NCBI RefSeq assembly: GCF_009712035.1
Contig: NZ_VILB01000011.1
Location: 355,872-419,871 of the forward strand
DNA: 64,000 nt
Direction: 5' to 3'
Source of the DNA: Anabaena sp. UHCC 0187
Lineage (GTDB): Bacteria; Cyanobacteriota; Cyanobacteriia; Cyanobacteriales; Nostocaceae
The translations under genes were made by a program, and so were the position numbers. Below are positions 44,101 to 53,184 of this stretch, one piece after another. A model generated the notes under the pieces. That model saw only the letters and a program-made list of their open reading frames with translations. It ran no database searches and had not been told where the DNA came from. Position 1 is the stretch's first letter; each line of letters begins with the position of its first letter.

Positions 44101-44721
44101 ATGAAATATTCCACGTATCAGTATCGTAACTTCATTGTCGCTTTTTCTGCCTTGGGACTGATAGGGATCATAGCAGGATGCTTAGATATGAGTATATCCT
44201 TAGATTCTACAAATCCAGAAACAGCATCAACAGTCTCCGAAAAAACTCCATCTGTAGTTACAAACACTGGAAATAATGGGGATGAAATTAACATAGATAG
44301 TACACCAAGTGAATCAGTAGAATCAAGTCGCCAAAAAAATCAGTCTACGGTTGTAGCCTATCGGGTTGACTCGGATAGTAAAACCAAGGCGGCTGGATTG
44401 CTTCGCATGAGCAACAAAACTACTCAACCTGTACGTCTAGCATTATTAGCTAGACAATCATCTCAAAAAAGTGCTACTGCCAATAAAACTACATCTGATA
44501 TTCCTGCTCATTGGGATTTTGCTCCTGAAGAAGGAAGCGAGAGAGGGTTAGTTTTATCCTTACCTCAAGCAAATTTAAGACTAAAGAAAGGTGATATTTT
44601 AGTAGCCTTTGCTCAAGATGGTTCTCGACGCTATTGGGGTCCCTATGTTGTGGGAGAAACTTCCTCCCCCCAATGGAATTCCCAAACTCAAGAATGGCAG
44701 TTGGTGTTACAAAATAGGTGA
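44101..44721 (+). CDS. Putative lipoprotein of unknown function
   Basis: A 206-residue protein starting at the ATG at 44101; the longer frame from 43921 adds an implausible N-terminus. Residues ~8-27 are a signal peptide ending in the lipobox IIAGC, so the mature protein should be lipid-anchored at Cys27 or so. A Ser/Thr-rich linker follows, then a folded domain with AYRVDSDSKTKAAGLLR and a C-terminal LKKGDILVAFAQDGSRRYWGPYVVG segment. The family is not recognised. It precedes a GT39-type glycosyltransferase by 48 bases and may be co-transcribed with it. Confidence 0.65.
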   Translation: MKYSTYQYRNFIVAFSALGLIGIIAGCLDMSISLDSTNPETASTVSEKTPSVVTNTGNNGDEINIDSTPSESVESSRQKNQSTVVAYRVDSDSKTKAAGLLRMSNKTTQPVRLALLARQSSQKSATANKTTSDIPAHWDFAPEEGSERGLVLSLPQANLRLKKGDILVAFAQDGSRRYWGPYVVGETSSPQWNSQTQEWQLVLQNR

Positions 44722-44769
44722 TATTGGAGGAGTCAAAAGACTTTTTCCGCAAGCCCTAAGTATGAATTC

Positions 44770-46620
44770 ATGAGTATAAAATTGAGTGTTACTGATAAAG
44801 TGGTTGATAAGTGGTTCAATAATTTAGAACAGCGTCCAGTCCTGGCTGTAGCTGTTTCGTCTCTGTGGTTACTAATAATTGGCTGGATAGCTTTTGGCTG
44901 GAATTTGGGTAATGTGGGCTTGATTGATGAAACTGAGCCACTATTTGCCGAAGCTTCCCGACAAATGCTGGTGACTGGTGATTGGATTACGCCGTTTTTT
45001 AATGGTGAAACTCGCTTTGATAAACCTGCTTTAATTTATTGGTGTCAAGCGATCGCTTACTCTATTATGGGGGTAAATGAATGGGCTGCCCGTATCCCCT
45101 CAGTATTGGCAGCAATGGGCGTAATTGCTTTGGCGTTTTATACTGTGCAGTGGTATTTTGCGAAAAAAGACGAATTAGAACAAGTTAGCAACTTACCCAG
45201 ACGTTACTTTACAGCCGCCATTGCCGCAGCTTTAATGGCACTTAACCCAGAAATGATTGTTTGGGGCAGAACCGGGGTTTCCGATATGTTACTGACCGGC
45301 TGCATAGGTTCAACTTTGTTATGTTTCTTCCTGGGATATGCTCAGAATAATTCCCCAATCGTCATTGGTAATTGGCGATTTCCCAATAAGTGGTATTTAG
45401 CTTGTTATGTTTTAATTGCTGGGGCAATATTAACGAAAGGGCCTGTAGGTATTGTCTTACCAGGACTAATAATGATCGCCTTTGCCTTGTATGTAGGTAA
45501 ATTTTGGGAACTTTGGCGGGAAATGCGGCCTATTTTGGGAATAGGGATAGTTTTAGTGCTATCACTTCCCTGGTATGTTTTAGTAACTTGGCGTAATGGC
45601 TGGAATTTTATTAATGCCTTTTTTGTTTATCACAACTTAGAACGGTTTACCGAAGTTGTTAATGGTCACTCAGCCCCTTGGTATTTTTACTTTTTAGTCG
45701 TATTGCTGGGCTTTGCACCATATTCAGTATACATCCCCGCCTCCCTAGCTAGAGTAAAATTTTGGCAGCGATCGCACTGGTTAGAGCAAGAACGCTTTCA
45801 ACAGTTAGGTTTATTTGCCTGTTTATGGTTTCTGGGTGTATTTGGCTTTTTCACAATTTCCGTTACTAAACTGCCCAGTTATGTATTACCCTTAATGCCA
45901 GCAGCGGCGATTCTTGTGGCATTATTCTGGAGTGATCTTTTCCCCAGTTCACAAACTCTTACCCCCACCCCTTTAACCCCGCTCAAATCTTTACGCATCA
46001 GTGCTTGGGTAAATGTAGCCTTTCTGACATTTATTTCCATTGCCCTCTTTAACCTCACCCAAATTGTTGGGACTGATCCTGCTGCTCCTGAATTATATGC
46101 ACAAATGGAGAAATCAGGCATACTCAAATTTGGGGGAATAATTTGGTTAATATCTACTGTGGCATCCGCTGTCCTAATATTAAGTCACCGTTACCGACAG
46201 ATAATCATAATTAATTTAGTAGGATTTATCGCCTTTGTCTCTATTGCTTTAATACCTGCTGTTTTAATCATGGACCAACAGCGTCAACTGCCTCTGAGAG
46301 AATTATCAGCCCTAATTGTGGAATCAAAACAACCCAATGAAGAATTAATTATGGTTGGGTTTAAAAAACCTACCGTGACTTTTTACACCCATCAGAATGT
46401 TAATTACATCAAATTTTCCCAACAAGCTTTAGAATATATTCAAAAGCAAGCATCCCAAAACACTAGACCACCATCATTATTAATCCTAATTGAACAGAGA
46501 AAATTTCAAGAGATGGACTTACCACCAGATAATTACAAAAACCTAGCTACTAAAGGAGCTTATCATCTTATTCGCATTCCTTTAAAAACAGCCAAACAAC
46601 AAAATTTCAACTTATCATAA
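44770..46620 (+). CDS. GT39-type (ArnT/dolichyl-P-mannose-like) glycosyltransferase
   Basis: A 616-residue GT-C fold integral membrane transferase with about 11-13 helices. The first extracytoplasmic loop has the characteristic acidic pair in LIDETEPLFAEASRQML, followed by RFDKPALIYW. These enzymes transfer a sugar from a polyprenyl phosphate to lipid or protein on the outer face of the membrane. The C-terminal ~130 residues form a soluble domain (LPLRELSALIVESKQPNE). It follows a lipoprotein gene on the same strand. Confidence 0.9.
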   Translation: MSIKLSVTDKVVDKWFNNLEQRPVLAVAVSSLWLLIIGWIAFGWNLGNVGLIDETEPLFAEASRQMLVTGDWITPFFNGETRFDKPALIYWCQAIAYSIMGVNEWAARIPSVLAAMGVIALAFYTVQWYFAKKDELEQVSNLPRRYFTAAIAAALMALNPEMIVWGRTGVSDMLLTGCIGSTLLCFFLGYAQNNSPIVIGNWRFPNKWYLACYVLIAGAILTKGPVGIVLPGLIMIAFALYVGKFWELWREMRPILGIGIVLVLSLPWYVLVTWRNGWNFINAFFVYHNLERFTEVVNGHSAPWYFYFLVVLLGFAPYSVYIPASLARVKFWQRSHWLEQERFQQLGLFACLWFLGVFGFFTISVTKLPSYVLPLMPAAAILVALFWSDLFPSSQTLTPTPLTPLKSLRISAWVNVAFLTFISIALFNLTQIVGTDPAAPELYAQMEKSGILKFGGIIWLISTVASAVLILSHRYRQIIIINLVGFIAFVSIALIPAVLIMDQQRQLPLRELSALIVESKQPNEELIMVGFKKPTVTFYTHQNVNYIKFSQQALEYIQKQASQNTRPPSLLILIEQRKFQEMDLPPDNYKNLATKGAYHLIRIPLKTAKQQNFNLS

Positions 46621-46705
46621 ACTATGATTCTTTTGATTTTGATGATTGATATGATGATTGTCATACTTAAATCATTGCCATCATATTAATCACATAAATC
46701 ATAGT

Positions 46706-49700
46706 TTAATTGGCTAAAGCTTGATTTATCTGAGTTAATAGTTCTTCCATAGAAATAGAACGGGGTAATATTTGGGTAGCAATTCCCCGGACAGCAGTTT
46801 CTACAGAAGATGTATATCGCTGCTTCCGAGATTTTGCTACATTTCCATAATTTGGCTGATTTAATTTTTGGTCAAGTACCAAAATTGGGGGTAATGTCAA
46901 CTGTAAATTACTCAATGCGTCTATAGCTTTTTGGACTTCTTGATTAATCGCAGTTTCATGCAAACAAATCAAAAGTAAATCAACACTTTTATGATTCACT
47001 TGTTGCAAAACTTCCGACCAACAACTGGCAATAGAAGCTCTAAAACCAGCAGTTTGTAAATATTGAATTAAAGCTTGAAACCACTCATATCCCCTATTAA
47101 GTTGCTCATCTTCAAAATTGATAAAAGAATTTTTGACTGCCGGAGAACCTTTGACAGGCTTACGTTTTATTTTGGCTAAATCATTAAGCATAGTTATATC
47201 TACCACTAAAATATTCACTGGGCAACAAATACCAGCAGCAATTTGTAATACAGATGATAAAGCATCTTGTTGATAATTATGACTATTATTTTTCTGAGTT
47301 AGGGGACTTAAACAAGGAAATACAGACAATCCTGGTATTTGAGAAGCCGCTAAAGTAGTAGCAACATCGCAAGTTACCAATGGTAGATTTGCCAATCTTT
47401 GATGTTTGGTTAATTGTTGTAGATAAGTGCCAGCAGTAGAAATTTGCATATCTAGTAATATGACATCAAACTGCCAAACTCGCGCTAACAAATCTGCTTG
47501 ATCTAAATCATCTACTTCAATTACCCGATGTTCTCTCAGAGAAGGGTAGAGATTAACTGGTTCTAATTCTGGATTTACCAACCTGAGAATTCGCAGGGGG
47601 ATATTCTTAGAATTGAACTCGTGATTTTTGATCCTAGAATGCTCAAATTCGGTGGTTGTTGATAATTTTTCTAAGAGTGATGCCAATGCCTGATGTTTGA
47701 TTGGTAAGGTTAAAAAACCATCAGCCTGTTTAGTAAATGCTTGCTCCTTTTCTGCTGCTGTGGCTGTTACCATGACATGAATATGACGAGTTAAAACATC
47801 AGATTTAAGTAAAGTCATCACATCCCAACCGGAAAGTAAAGGCAGCAAAGGATTTAAAAATATCGCCTTTGGTTGTAAGCGTCGAGCCTTTTCTAGTGCC
47901 TCTGTTCCTGATCTAGCAATGACAACACGATAACCTAAACCTTTGAGTTGTTCGGTTAATTCCTCAATATATTGAGCTACTGCTTCCACTACTAACACCA
48001 ATCTTTGGGAGGAACTAGGCTGGTCTGGGGAAGAATTGATGATATTGCCTATTTCCCTCTTTGGAGCTATATCTTCAGAGTCAGCAAAACTGGCTTGTGG
48101 TGGACTGGGAGGTAAAAGCAGCGTAAACTGACTACCTTTACCCTCACGAGATAAGAAACTGACATCTCCACCATGTAAACGAGCCAACGCTCTAGTTAAT
48201 ACTAATCCTAAACCCGTTCCTTCAAACTGACGCGTCAGGGGATTTTCTAATTGCTGGAATTTTTGAAAGATTAAATGTTGTTGTTGTTCAGGAATCCCAA
48301 TCCCTGTATCCCAGATAGTAAAAGTAATCCAGCCTTCCCAACGGCTTACCCGTAAGCCAATTTCCCCAGATATTTCTGTGAATTTAAAGGCATTGGAAAG
48401 TAAATGTACCAGCATCTGCCGCAAGCGTAATTCATCTGCCACCATCTGTTCTAAACCTGGTTCAATAGCTAGGCTAAATTGGTGATTAGATAAATTTTGA
48501 TTTTCTGCTGTGGACAATTGTTTAGTTTTCTGAGTTTGATGATGAATGTTTTTAACGTCTGACAAAGCCCGTTCACACACTGCCTGAATTTCTACCGGGG
48601 TGAGAGTGAGTTCCATCTGTCCCGTTTCCATGCGAGTCAAATCTAAAATATCATTAACCACACTCATCAAATGTCTGCCACTTTGATGAATTAATGTAGC
48701 ATAGCGGGCTTGACGCTCATTCAGTTGTCCCAATTGTTGATCTACAAGTAGGCGAGATAATCCTAAAACTGCTGTTAGCGGTGTTTTTAGTTCATGACTA
48801 ATGCAAGCTAAAAACTCATCTTTTAAGCGATTAAGTTGAATCAAATCGGCATTTTTTGCTGCCAATTCTTTGCAAAGTTGTTGTTGCTCAGTTACATCTG
48901 TGGCTAATATTAGCCATAGTTCTTCGGTATTTGGTGGCACATCTGAATCGGAAACCCAAATTTTCAACTCGCTACTATCTAAGGGGATTTTTGCAAACTG
49001 CCAAACCCGTTCTTGACCAGTTTTAATTTCGACTACACAGGTACAAATACCCAGCTTTGTATCTAATACACAGTGATTAGAGCCACTACTGACAGTTAGG
49101 GGTAGTTCTTGCAGAAATGGTAAATCTGATGGTGAGATATTTTGTCTCGGCTGTGTGAAAGTATCTGGTTGCTCATTTTCTTGACCATTACCAGAAGTAT
49201 GTTTTGGGGTAAGTATAGTCTCTACCTGTTTCCTAATTCCTTCCGGATCTTTTAATGCTCCTAGTTGTTGCCACCAAGCGGGATTTTGCGTAACCACTTC
49301 GCCATAACTTGTTTGCAACATCATTGGCCAGGGTAATCTCGCTAATAAATGGACTATAGATTTGTGTATTTTTGGTTGACGTTCTTGTTTATTGGTTGAG
49401 CTAATGGGAATTTTTTTCGGAGCTAATAATTGCAATAGACGCAAAGTATCCAGGATTCCCAAATATTTACCATCTGAGTCAACCAGCGCCCAATCTAAGT
49501 TTCTTTGTTGTTTAGTTTCTTGGGATTTTAAAAATAAGCCGAACTTTTCCAGACTCTCTGCTGCTGGTATAGTTTGTATTGGTTCTATCAGAGATTGATC
49601 CACTTGTGAGAGTGGTTGCTGTAAATTCAAAAGATAATTATCATTGGCAACTGCTAATAATTGTGGCAGTAACCGAGCAGAATACAACACACCAATTGGA

Positions 49701-49834
49701 TGTTGTTGTGAATTAACTACTACCAAACGATCACAATTTTCTTCAGCAAAAATATCTATCACTGTTGCTAGAGTTTTTGTTTCCAAGCAGATTGGTACAG
49801 TTGCTAGAAGTTTATAAAGCGGGTACTGTAGCAT
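46706..49834 (-). CDS. Hybrid histidine kinase: CBS pair, HisKA-HATPase, three receiver-like domains
   Basis: A 1042-residue sensor kinase without membrane helices. The N-terminus has two CBS-like motifs (VIDIFAEENCDRLVVVN; SLEKFGLFLKSQ) up to ~140, then a PAS-like region (~155-330). HisKA carries the phospho-His in FLACISHELKTPLTAV, and HATPase has the N, G1 and G2 boxes (LSNAFKFTE, WDTGIGIP, GTGLGLVL). Three receiver-like domains follow; the first lacks the phosphoacceptor Asp (AIFLNPLLP), the second keeps it (VILLDMQIS), and the third is degenerate. It is divergent from kaiABC, the same relative position that I recall for a hybrid kinase in Anabaena PCC 7120; any functional link is inferred. 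Confidence 0.9.
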   Translation of the reverse strand: MLQYPLYKLLATVPICLETKTLATVIDIFAEENCDRLVVVNSQQHPIGVLYSARLLPQLLAVANDNYLLNLQQPLSQVDQSLIEPIQTIPAAESLEKFGLFLKSQETKQQRNLDWALVDSDGKYLGILDTLRLLQLLAPKKIPISSTNKQERQPKIHKSIVHLLARLPWPMMLQTSYGEVVTQNPAWWQQLGALKDPEGIRKQVETILTPKHTSGNGQENEQPDTFTQPRQNISPSDLPFLQELPLTVSSGSNHCVLDTKLGICTCVVEIKTGQERVWQFAKIPLDSSELKIWVSDSDVPPNTEELWLILATDVTEQQQLCKELAAKNADLIQLNRLKDEFLACISHELKTPLTAVLGLSRLLVDQQLGQLNERQARYATLIHQSGRHLMSVVNDILDLTRMETGQMELTLTPVEIQAVCERALSDVKNIHHQTQKTKQLSTAENQNLSNHQFSLAIEPGLEQMVADELRLRQMLVHLLSNAFKFTEISGEIGLRVSRWEGWITFTIWDTGIGIPEQQQHLIFQKFQQLENPLTRQFEGTGLGLVLTRALARLHGGDVSFLSREGKGSQFTLLLPPSPPQASFADSEDIAPKREIGNIINSSPDQPSSSQRLVLVVEAVAQYIEELTEQLKGLGYRVVIARSGTEALEKARRLQPKAIFLNPLLPLLSGWDVMTLLKSDVLTRHIHVMVTATAAEKEQAFTKQADGFLTLPIKHQALASLLEKLSTTTEFEHSRIKNHEFNSKNIPLRILRLVNPELEPVNLYPSLREHRVIEVDDLDQADLLARVWQFDVILLDMQISTAGTYLQQLTKHQRLANLPLVTCDVATTLAASQIPGLSVFPCLSPLTQKNNSHNYQQDALSSVLQIAAGICCPVNILVVDITMLNDLAKIKRKPVKGSPAVKNSFINFEDEQLNRGYEWFQALIQYLQTAGFRASIASCWSEVLQQVNHKSVDLLLICLHETAINQEVQKAIDALSNLQLTLPPILVLDQKLNQPNYGNVAKSRKQRYTSSVETAVRGIATQILPRSISMEELLTQINQALAN

Positions 49835-50285
49835 TTATATAAGTCCTCGGTGGTCATTCTTCTTGTGATCAACTCCAGCATCACCATCGGCACTTGGTTT
49901 AGATGGTCTTCAGGCCTGAAGCGATATCCTCCAAGAATATTGAGAATGGCTACGCCACGCTACGCTATGCACATACATTGTCTTTGAAGCCAATCACTAA
50001 TAATTTTCACCAGCTTGTTACTGGTATTGCAAGTCATTATTTTTTATAGTGACAACTACAACAATAATTATGGCTCCAAAGATTCGCTTTAGAACCTTGA
50101 GGAATTATAATGATTTAAAATGCGACAATTCTTTAAGTTAGTTTAAGTATCTTATCAAGGTGTAAAATAATTTAATCTATCCTTCCCCAGATATATTAAT
50201 GCACATCATCTATGAGTCATTACATTTTCTGGTAGTTTATTACCCAATAATAACGGGTAAAGGCAAGTAAAGGAGGTAGGAGACC
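49835..50285. other. Intergenic region upstream of the kai cluster
   Basis: About 450 bases between the divergent hybrid kinase and the kaiA side. It contains a 14-bp palindrome at 49908-49921 and a GGCTACGCCACGCTACGCTATG repeat at 49954. The 50000-50285 part should hold the kai promoter, but no known clock-output site could be recognised by eye. Confidence 0.5.
49908..49921. promoter_or_regulatory. Perfect 14-bp palindrome upstream of kaiA / hybrid kinase
   Basis: CTTCAGG-CCTGAAG with no spacer, 74 bases before the hybrid kinase start. Such a site could be an operator or a small repeat; it was not seen elsewhere in the window. Confidence 0.35.
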
Positions 50286-50390
50286 ATGGTTTTCAGGGAA
50301 AAAATAAAACCTTTTTGCCGATCATTACTCGTCAAAATATCCTTGACAGACTACTCTTACCGTCAGAAGTCAAAGATCAAAAGCTTATAA
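50286..50390 (+). CDS. Possible 34-aa small protein upstream of kaiA
   Basis: An ATG preceded by an exceptionally strong Shine-Dalgarno (AAAGGAGGTAGGAGACC ends directly before it) opens a 34-residue basic frame, MVFREKIKPFCRSLLVKI onward, ending at 50390. No family is recognised. It may be a leader peptide, a remnant, or a chance frame; the ribosome-binding site is the only strong argument. It ends 62 bases before the kaiA frame. Confidence 0.35.
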   Translation: MVFREKIKPFCRSLLVKISLTDYSYRQKSKIKSL

Positions 50391-50452
50391 ATTAGGCTTT
50401 TAATCTGTTTTAAATATCTCACTCTCAACGATTTATGATTTATAAACAGTAG

Positions 50453-51034
50453 ATGTTATTACCTATATTGCTTTTACAAACAGATATAAAAGGATTTCTT
50501 CATAGACCATTTGTACAAGAAAAATACAAAGGTTTAGTTGTGCGGATATGGGATTTTATTGAGGGGGTGATCACTCGATGCTACTGGCAACCAATTGCTA
50601 TTACATCTAGTCAAATATACTATTCACCGCATCAGCCACAAAACTATAATCAAAAACTAGAAAATAAAGATAATTATTTGTTTGCCTTTGGCCAACAGAG
50701 AAAGTCACAAATCTTTCAGAATATGAATCCCATCGAAAAACAGGAACTTTTAGCAGAACTTAAATCAGATTACCGTCATATTATTATAAATTATTTTATT
50801 AGTGATCAAGCATTAAAAGAAAAAATTGATAAATTTATCAATGCCTTATTTTATGCTAGTATTCCTGTGCCACAAATTATAGAAATGCACATGGAAGTCA
50901 TTGATGAATTTGCCAAGCAATTAAGGCTGGAAGGCAGAAGCGATGAAGCATTGCTCGATTACCGTTTGACCTTAATAGATATTTTGGCACATCTTTGCGA
51001 AGTCTATCGCTGCTCCGTTGCTAAAATCAATTGA
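50453..51034 (+). CDS. kaiA: Circadian clock protein KaiA, N-terminally shortened
   Basis: KaiA binds the KaiC C-terminal tail and stimulates KaiC autophosphorylation. The C-terminal four-helix domain (~residues 105-190) is intact: SDYRHIIINYFISDQALKEKIDKFIN, IPVPQIIEMHMEVIDEFAKQLR and YRLTLIDILAHLCEVYR. The N-terminal pseudo-receiver domain of full-length KaiA is absent, as in other filamentous species, whose KaiA is ~100 aa. Here the frame stays open upstream to 50453, giving 193 residues, and residues ~75-95 align without gaps to the linker region of full-length KaiA, so the start is likely upstream of the Met at 50723. The exact start is uncertain; no strong ribosome-binding site marks it. 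Confidence 0.88.
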   Translation: MLLPILLLQTDIKGFLHRPFVQEKYKGLVVRIWDFIEGVITRCYWQPIAITSSQIYYSPHQPQNYNQKLENKDNYLFAFGQQRKSQIFQNMNPIEKQELLAELKSDYRHIIINYFISDQALKEKIDKFINALFYASIPVPQIIEMHMEVIDEFAKQLRLEGRSDEALLDYRLTLIDILAHLCEVYRCSVAKIN

Positions 51035-51124
51035 ATGCCGCAAGGTAAAATTTGTAGTTGCATTCATGTATATAATCCTGCAATTTTTGATATTTCACCT
51101 CTATCTCTTAGGAGTCTATATTGT

Positions 51125-51439
51125 ATGAATGAAGCGAAAAAAACCTATGTTCTCAAGCTATATGTCGCAGGAAACACCCCTAATTCAGTGCGGGCTTTAA
51201 AAACCCTCAAAAATATCTTAGAGGAGGAATTTCAAGGTGTTTATGCTTTAAAAGTGATTGATGTCCTGAAAAACCCCCAGTTAGCCGAAGAAGATAAAAT
51301 ACTAGCTACACCAACGTTATCAAAAATTTTGCCCCCACCTGTGCGGAAAATTATTGGTGATCTCACAGATAGAGAAAGAGTATTAATTGGATTGGATCTT
51401 CTTTATGAAGAATTAAGTGGAGAATATGAAAAAGAGTAA
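51125..51439 (+). CDS. kaiB: Circadian clock protein KaiB
   Basis: A 104-residue thioredoxin-like KaiB that switches fold, binds the KaiC CI ring and sequesters KaiA. The N-terminus [23 protein letters not shown] and the segment [20 protein letters not shown] are canonical. The ATG at 51125, with an AGGAG ribosome-binding site 10 bases upstream, is preferred over the longer frame from 51035. It lies 90 bases after kaiA and 76 bases before kaiC. Confidence 0.97.
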   Translation: MNEAKKTYVLKLYVAGNTPNSVRALKTLKNILEEEFQGVYALKVIDVLKNPQLAEEDKILATPTLSKILPPPVRKIIGDLTDRERVLIGLDLLYEELSGEYEKE

Positions 51440-51515
51440 CATAACATATTTGTTTAGTTATTAAAAACTTTCTTGATTTTAAAAACCTGGGTTGAATATC
51501 CATATTATATAAACC

Positions 51516-53075
51516 ATGAATAAAAGAGAGCAACCTGAACAAAAACACATATCTGTTAGTGGTGTAGAGAAAATTCACACAATGATTGAGGGCTTTGACG
51601 ATATTAGTCATGGCGGATTGCCCGTTGGTCGAACTACTTTAGTTAGTGGGACTTCGGGGACAGGCAAAACTTTATTATCATTGCAATTTCTTTATAATGG
51701 CATCACTTACTTTGACGAACCAGGAGTATTTGTCACCTTTGAGGAATCACCCAGTGACATTATTAAAAATTCCCATATTTTTAATTGGAATTTACAAAGT
51801 TTAATTGATGACGGTAAATTATTTATTCTCGACGCATCTCCAGATCCTGAAGGTCAAGATATAGTCGGTAATTTTGATCTATCTGCCTTGATTGAACGGT
51901 TACAATATGCCATTCGTAAATACAAAGCCAAACGAGTTTCCATTGATTCAATGACAGCTATATTTCAACAATATGAAGCTGTCGGGGTAGTGCGGCGGGA
52001 AATTTTCCGGTTGGTAGCACGTCTAAAACAATTGCACGTCACCACCATCATTACCACTGAACGGGGTGAAGAATATGGACCAGTAGCATCTTTTGGAGTT
52101 GAAGAATTTGTTTCCGATAATGTAGTAATTTCTCGCAACGTTTTAGAAGGAGAACGCCGCCGCCGAACTATTGAAATTCTCAAATTACGCGGAACAACCC
52201 ACATGAAAGGCGAATATCCTTTCACAATTACCAATGCAGGAGTTAATATATTTCCCTTGGGAGCGATGCGTTTAACACAACGATCTTCTAATGTTCGTGT
52301 ATCTTCAGGGGTAAAAATTCTTGATGAAATGTGTGGTGGTGGTTTCTTTAAGGACTCGATTATCTTAGCAACAGGAGCTACAGGTACTGGTAAAACTTTA
52401 TTGGTTAGTAAGTTTATCCAAAATGGCTGTGTTAATGGTGAACGAGCCATATTATTTGCTTATGAAGAATCTCGCGCCCAACTTTCACGGAATGCTTCTT
52501 CCTGGGGAATTGATTTTGAGGAATTAGAACATCAAGGGTTACTAAAAATAATTTGTACCTATCCCGAATCAACTGGTTTAGAAGATCACTTACAAATTAT
52601 TAAATCAGAAATAGCCCATTTTAAACCCGCGCGCATTGCCATTGATTCACTTTCAGCCATGGCTAGAGGCGTTAGTAATAATGCTTTTCGTCAGTTTGTA
52701 ATTGGTGTCACAGGTTATGCCAAACAAGAGGAAATTACTGGCTTCTTTACTAATACTACAGACCAATTTCTGGGTTCTAATTCCATTACTGAATCCCATA
52801 TTTCCACGATTACAGATACAATCTTGATGTTGCAATACGTAGAAATTCGAGGAGAAATGTCCCGAGCCATTAACGTATTTAAAATGCGCGGCTCGTGGCA
52901 CGATAAGGGAATTCGTGAATACAATATTACGGCAGACGGACCTGATATTAAAGATTCATTCCGTAACTATGAGCGAATTATTAGTGGTGCGCCTAATCGC
53001 GTTAGTATAGACGAAAAGGCAGAACTTTCTCGCATTGTCAAACGTTTTGAAGACAAATCGAGTTTTGACGTTTAA
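51516..53075 (+). CDS. kaiC: Circadian clock ATPase/kinase KaiC
   Basis: A 519-residue double RecA-like ATPase, the core of the clock. Walker A motifs are SGTSGTGKT (CI) and TGATGTGKT (CII), each followed by the paired catalytic Glu residues (FEE, YEE). The autophosphorylation pair is in ESHISTITD, at S430 and T431 by counting from the C-terminus. The A-loop/tail region that binds KaiA is present at the C-terminus. The length equals that of the Synechococcus protein. It is the third gene of kaiABC. Confidence 0.98.
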   Translation: MNKREQPEQKHISVSGVEKIHTMIEGFDDISHGGLPVGRTTLVSGTSGTGKTLLSLQFLYNGITYFDEPGVFVTFEESPSDIIKNSHIFNWNLQSLIDDGKLFILDASPDPEGQDIVGNFDLSALIERLQYAIRKYKAKRVSIDSMTAIFQQYEAVGVVRREIFRLVARLKQLHVTTIITTERGEEYGPVASFGVEEFVSDNVVISRNVLEGERRRRTIEILKLRGTTHMKGEYPFTITNAGVNIFPLGAMRLTQRSSNVRVSSGVKILDEMCGGGFFKDSIILATGATGTGKTLLVSKFIQNGCVNGERAILFAYEESRAQLSRNASSWGIDFEELEHQGLLKIICTYPESTGLEDHLQIIKSEIAHFKPARIAIDSLSAMARGVSNNAFRQFVIGVTGYAKQEEITGFFTNTTDQFLGSNSITESHISTITDTILMLQYVEIRGEMSRAINVFKMRGSWHDKGIREYNITADGPDIKDSFRNYERIISGAPNRVSIDEKAELSRIVKRFEDKSSFDV

Positions 53076-53184
53076 AATAGACGATAGTGCGATATTCCTT
53101 CCTGAATATTAGCATTGTGCTATATTCTGTGGTGAAGACAAGTATTCTGCCGCTAAATTAATATTTTTTGTGTGAGGGGATGCG

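Noticed and set aside
51035-51124. Longer kaiB start
   Set aside because: The extra 30 residues are not KaiB-like, and a good AGGAG site precedes the ATG at 51125.
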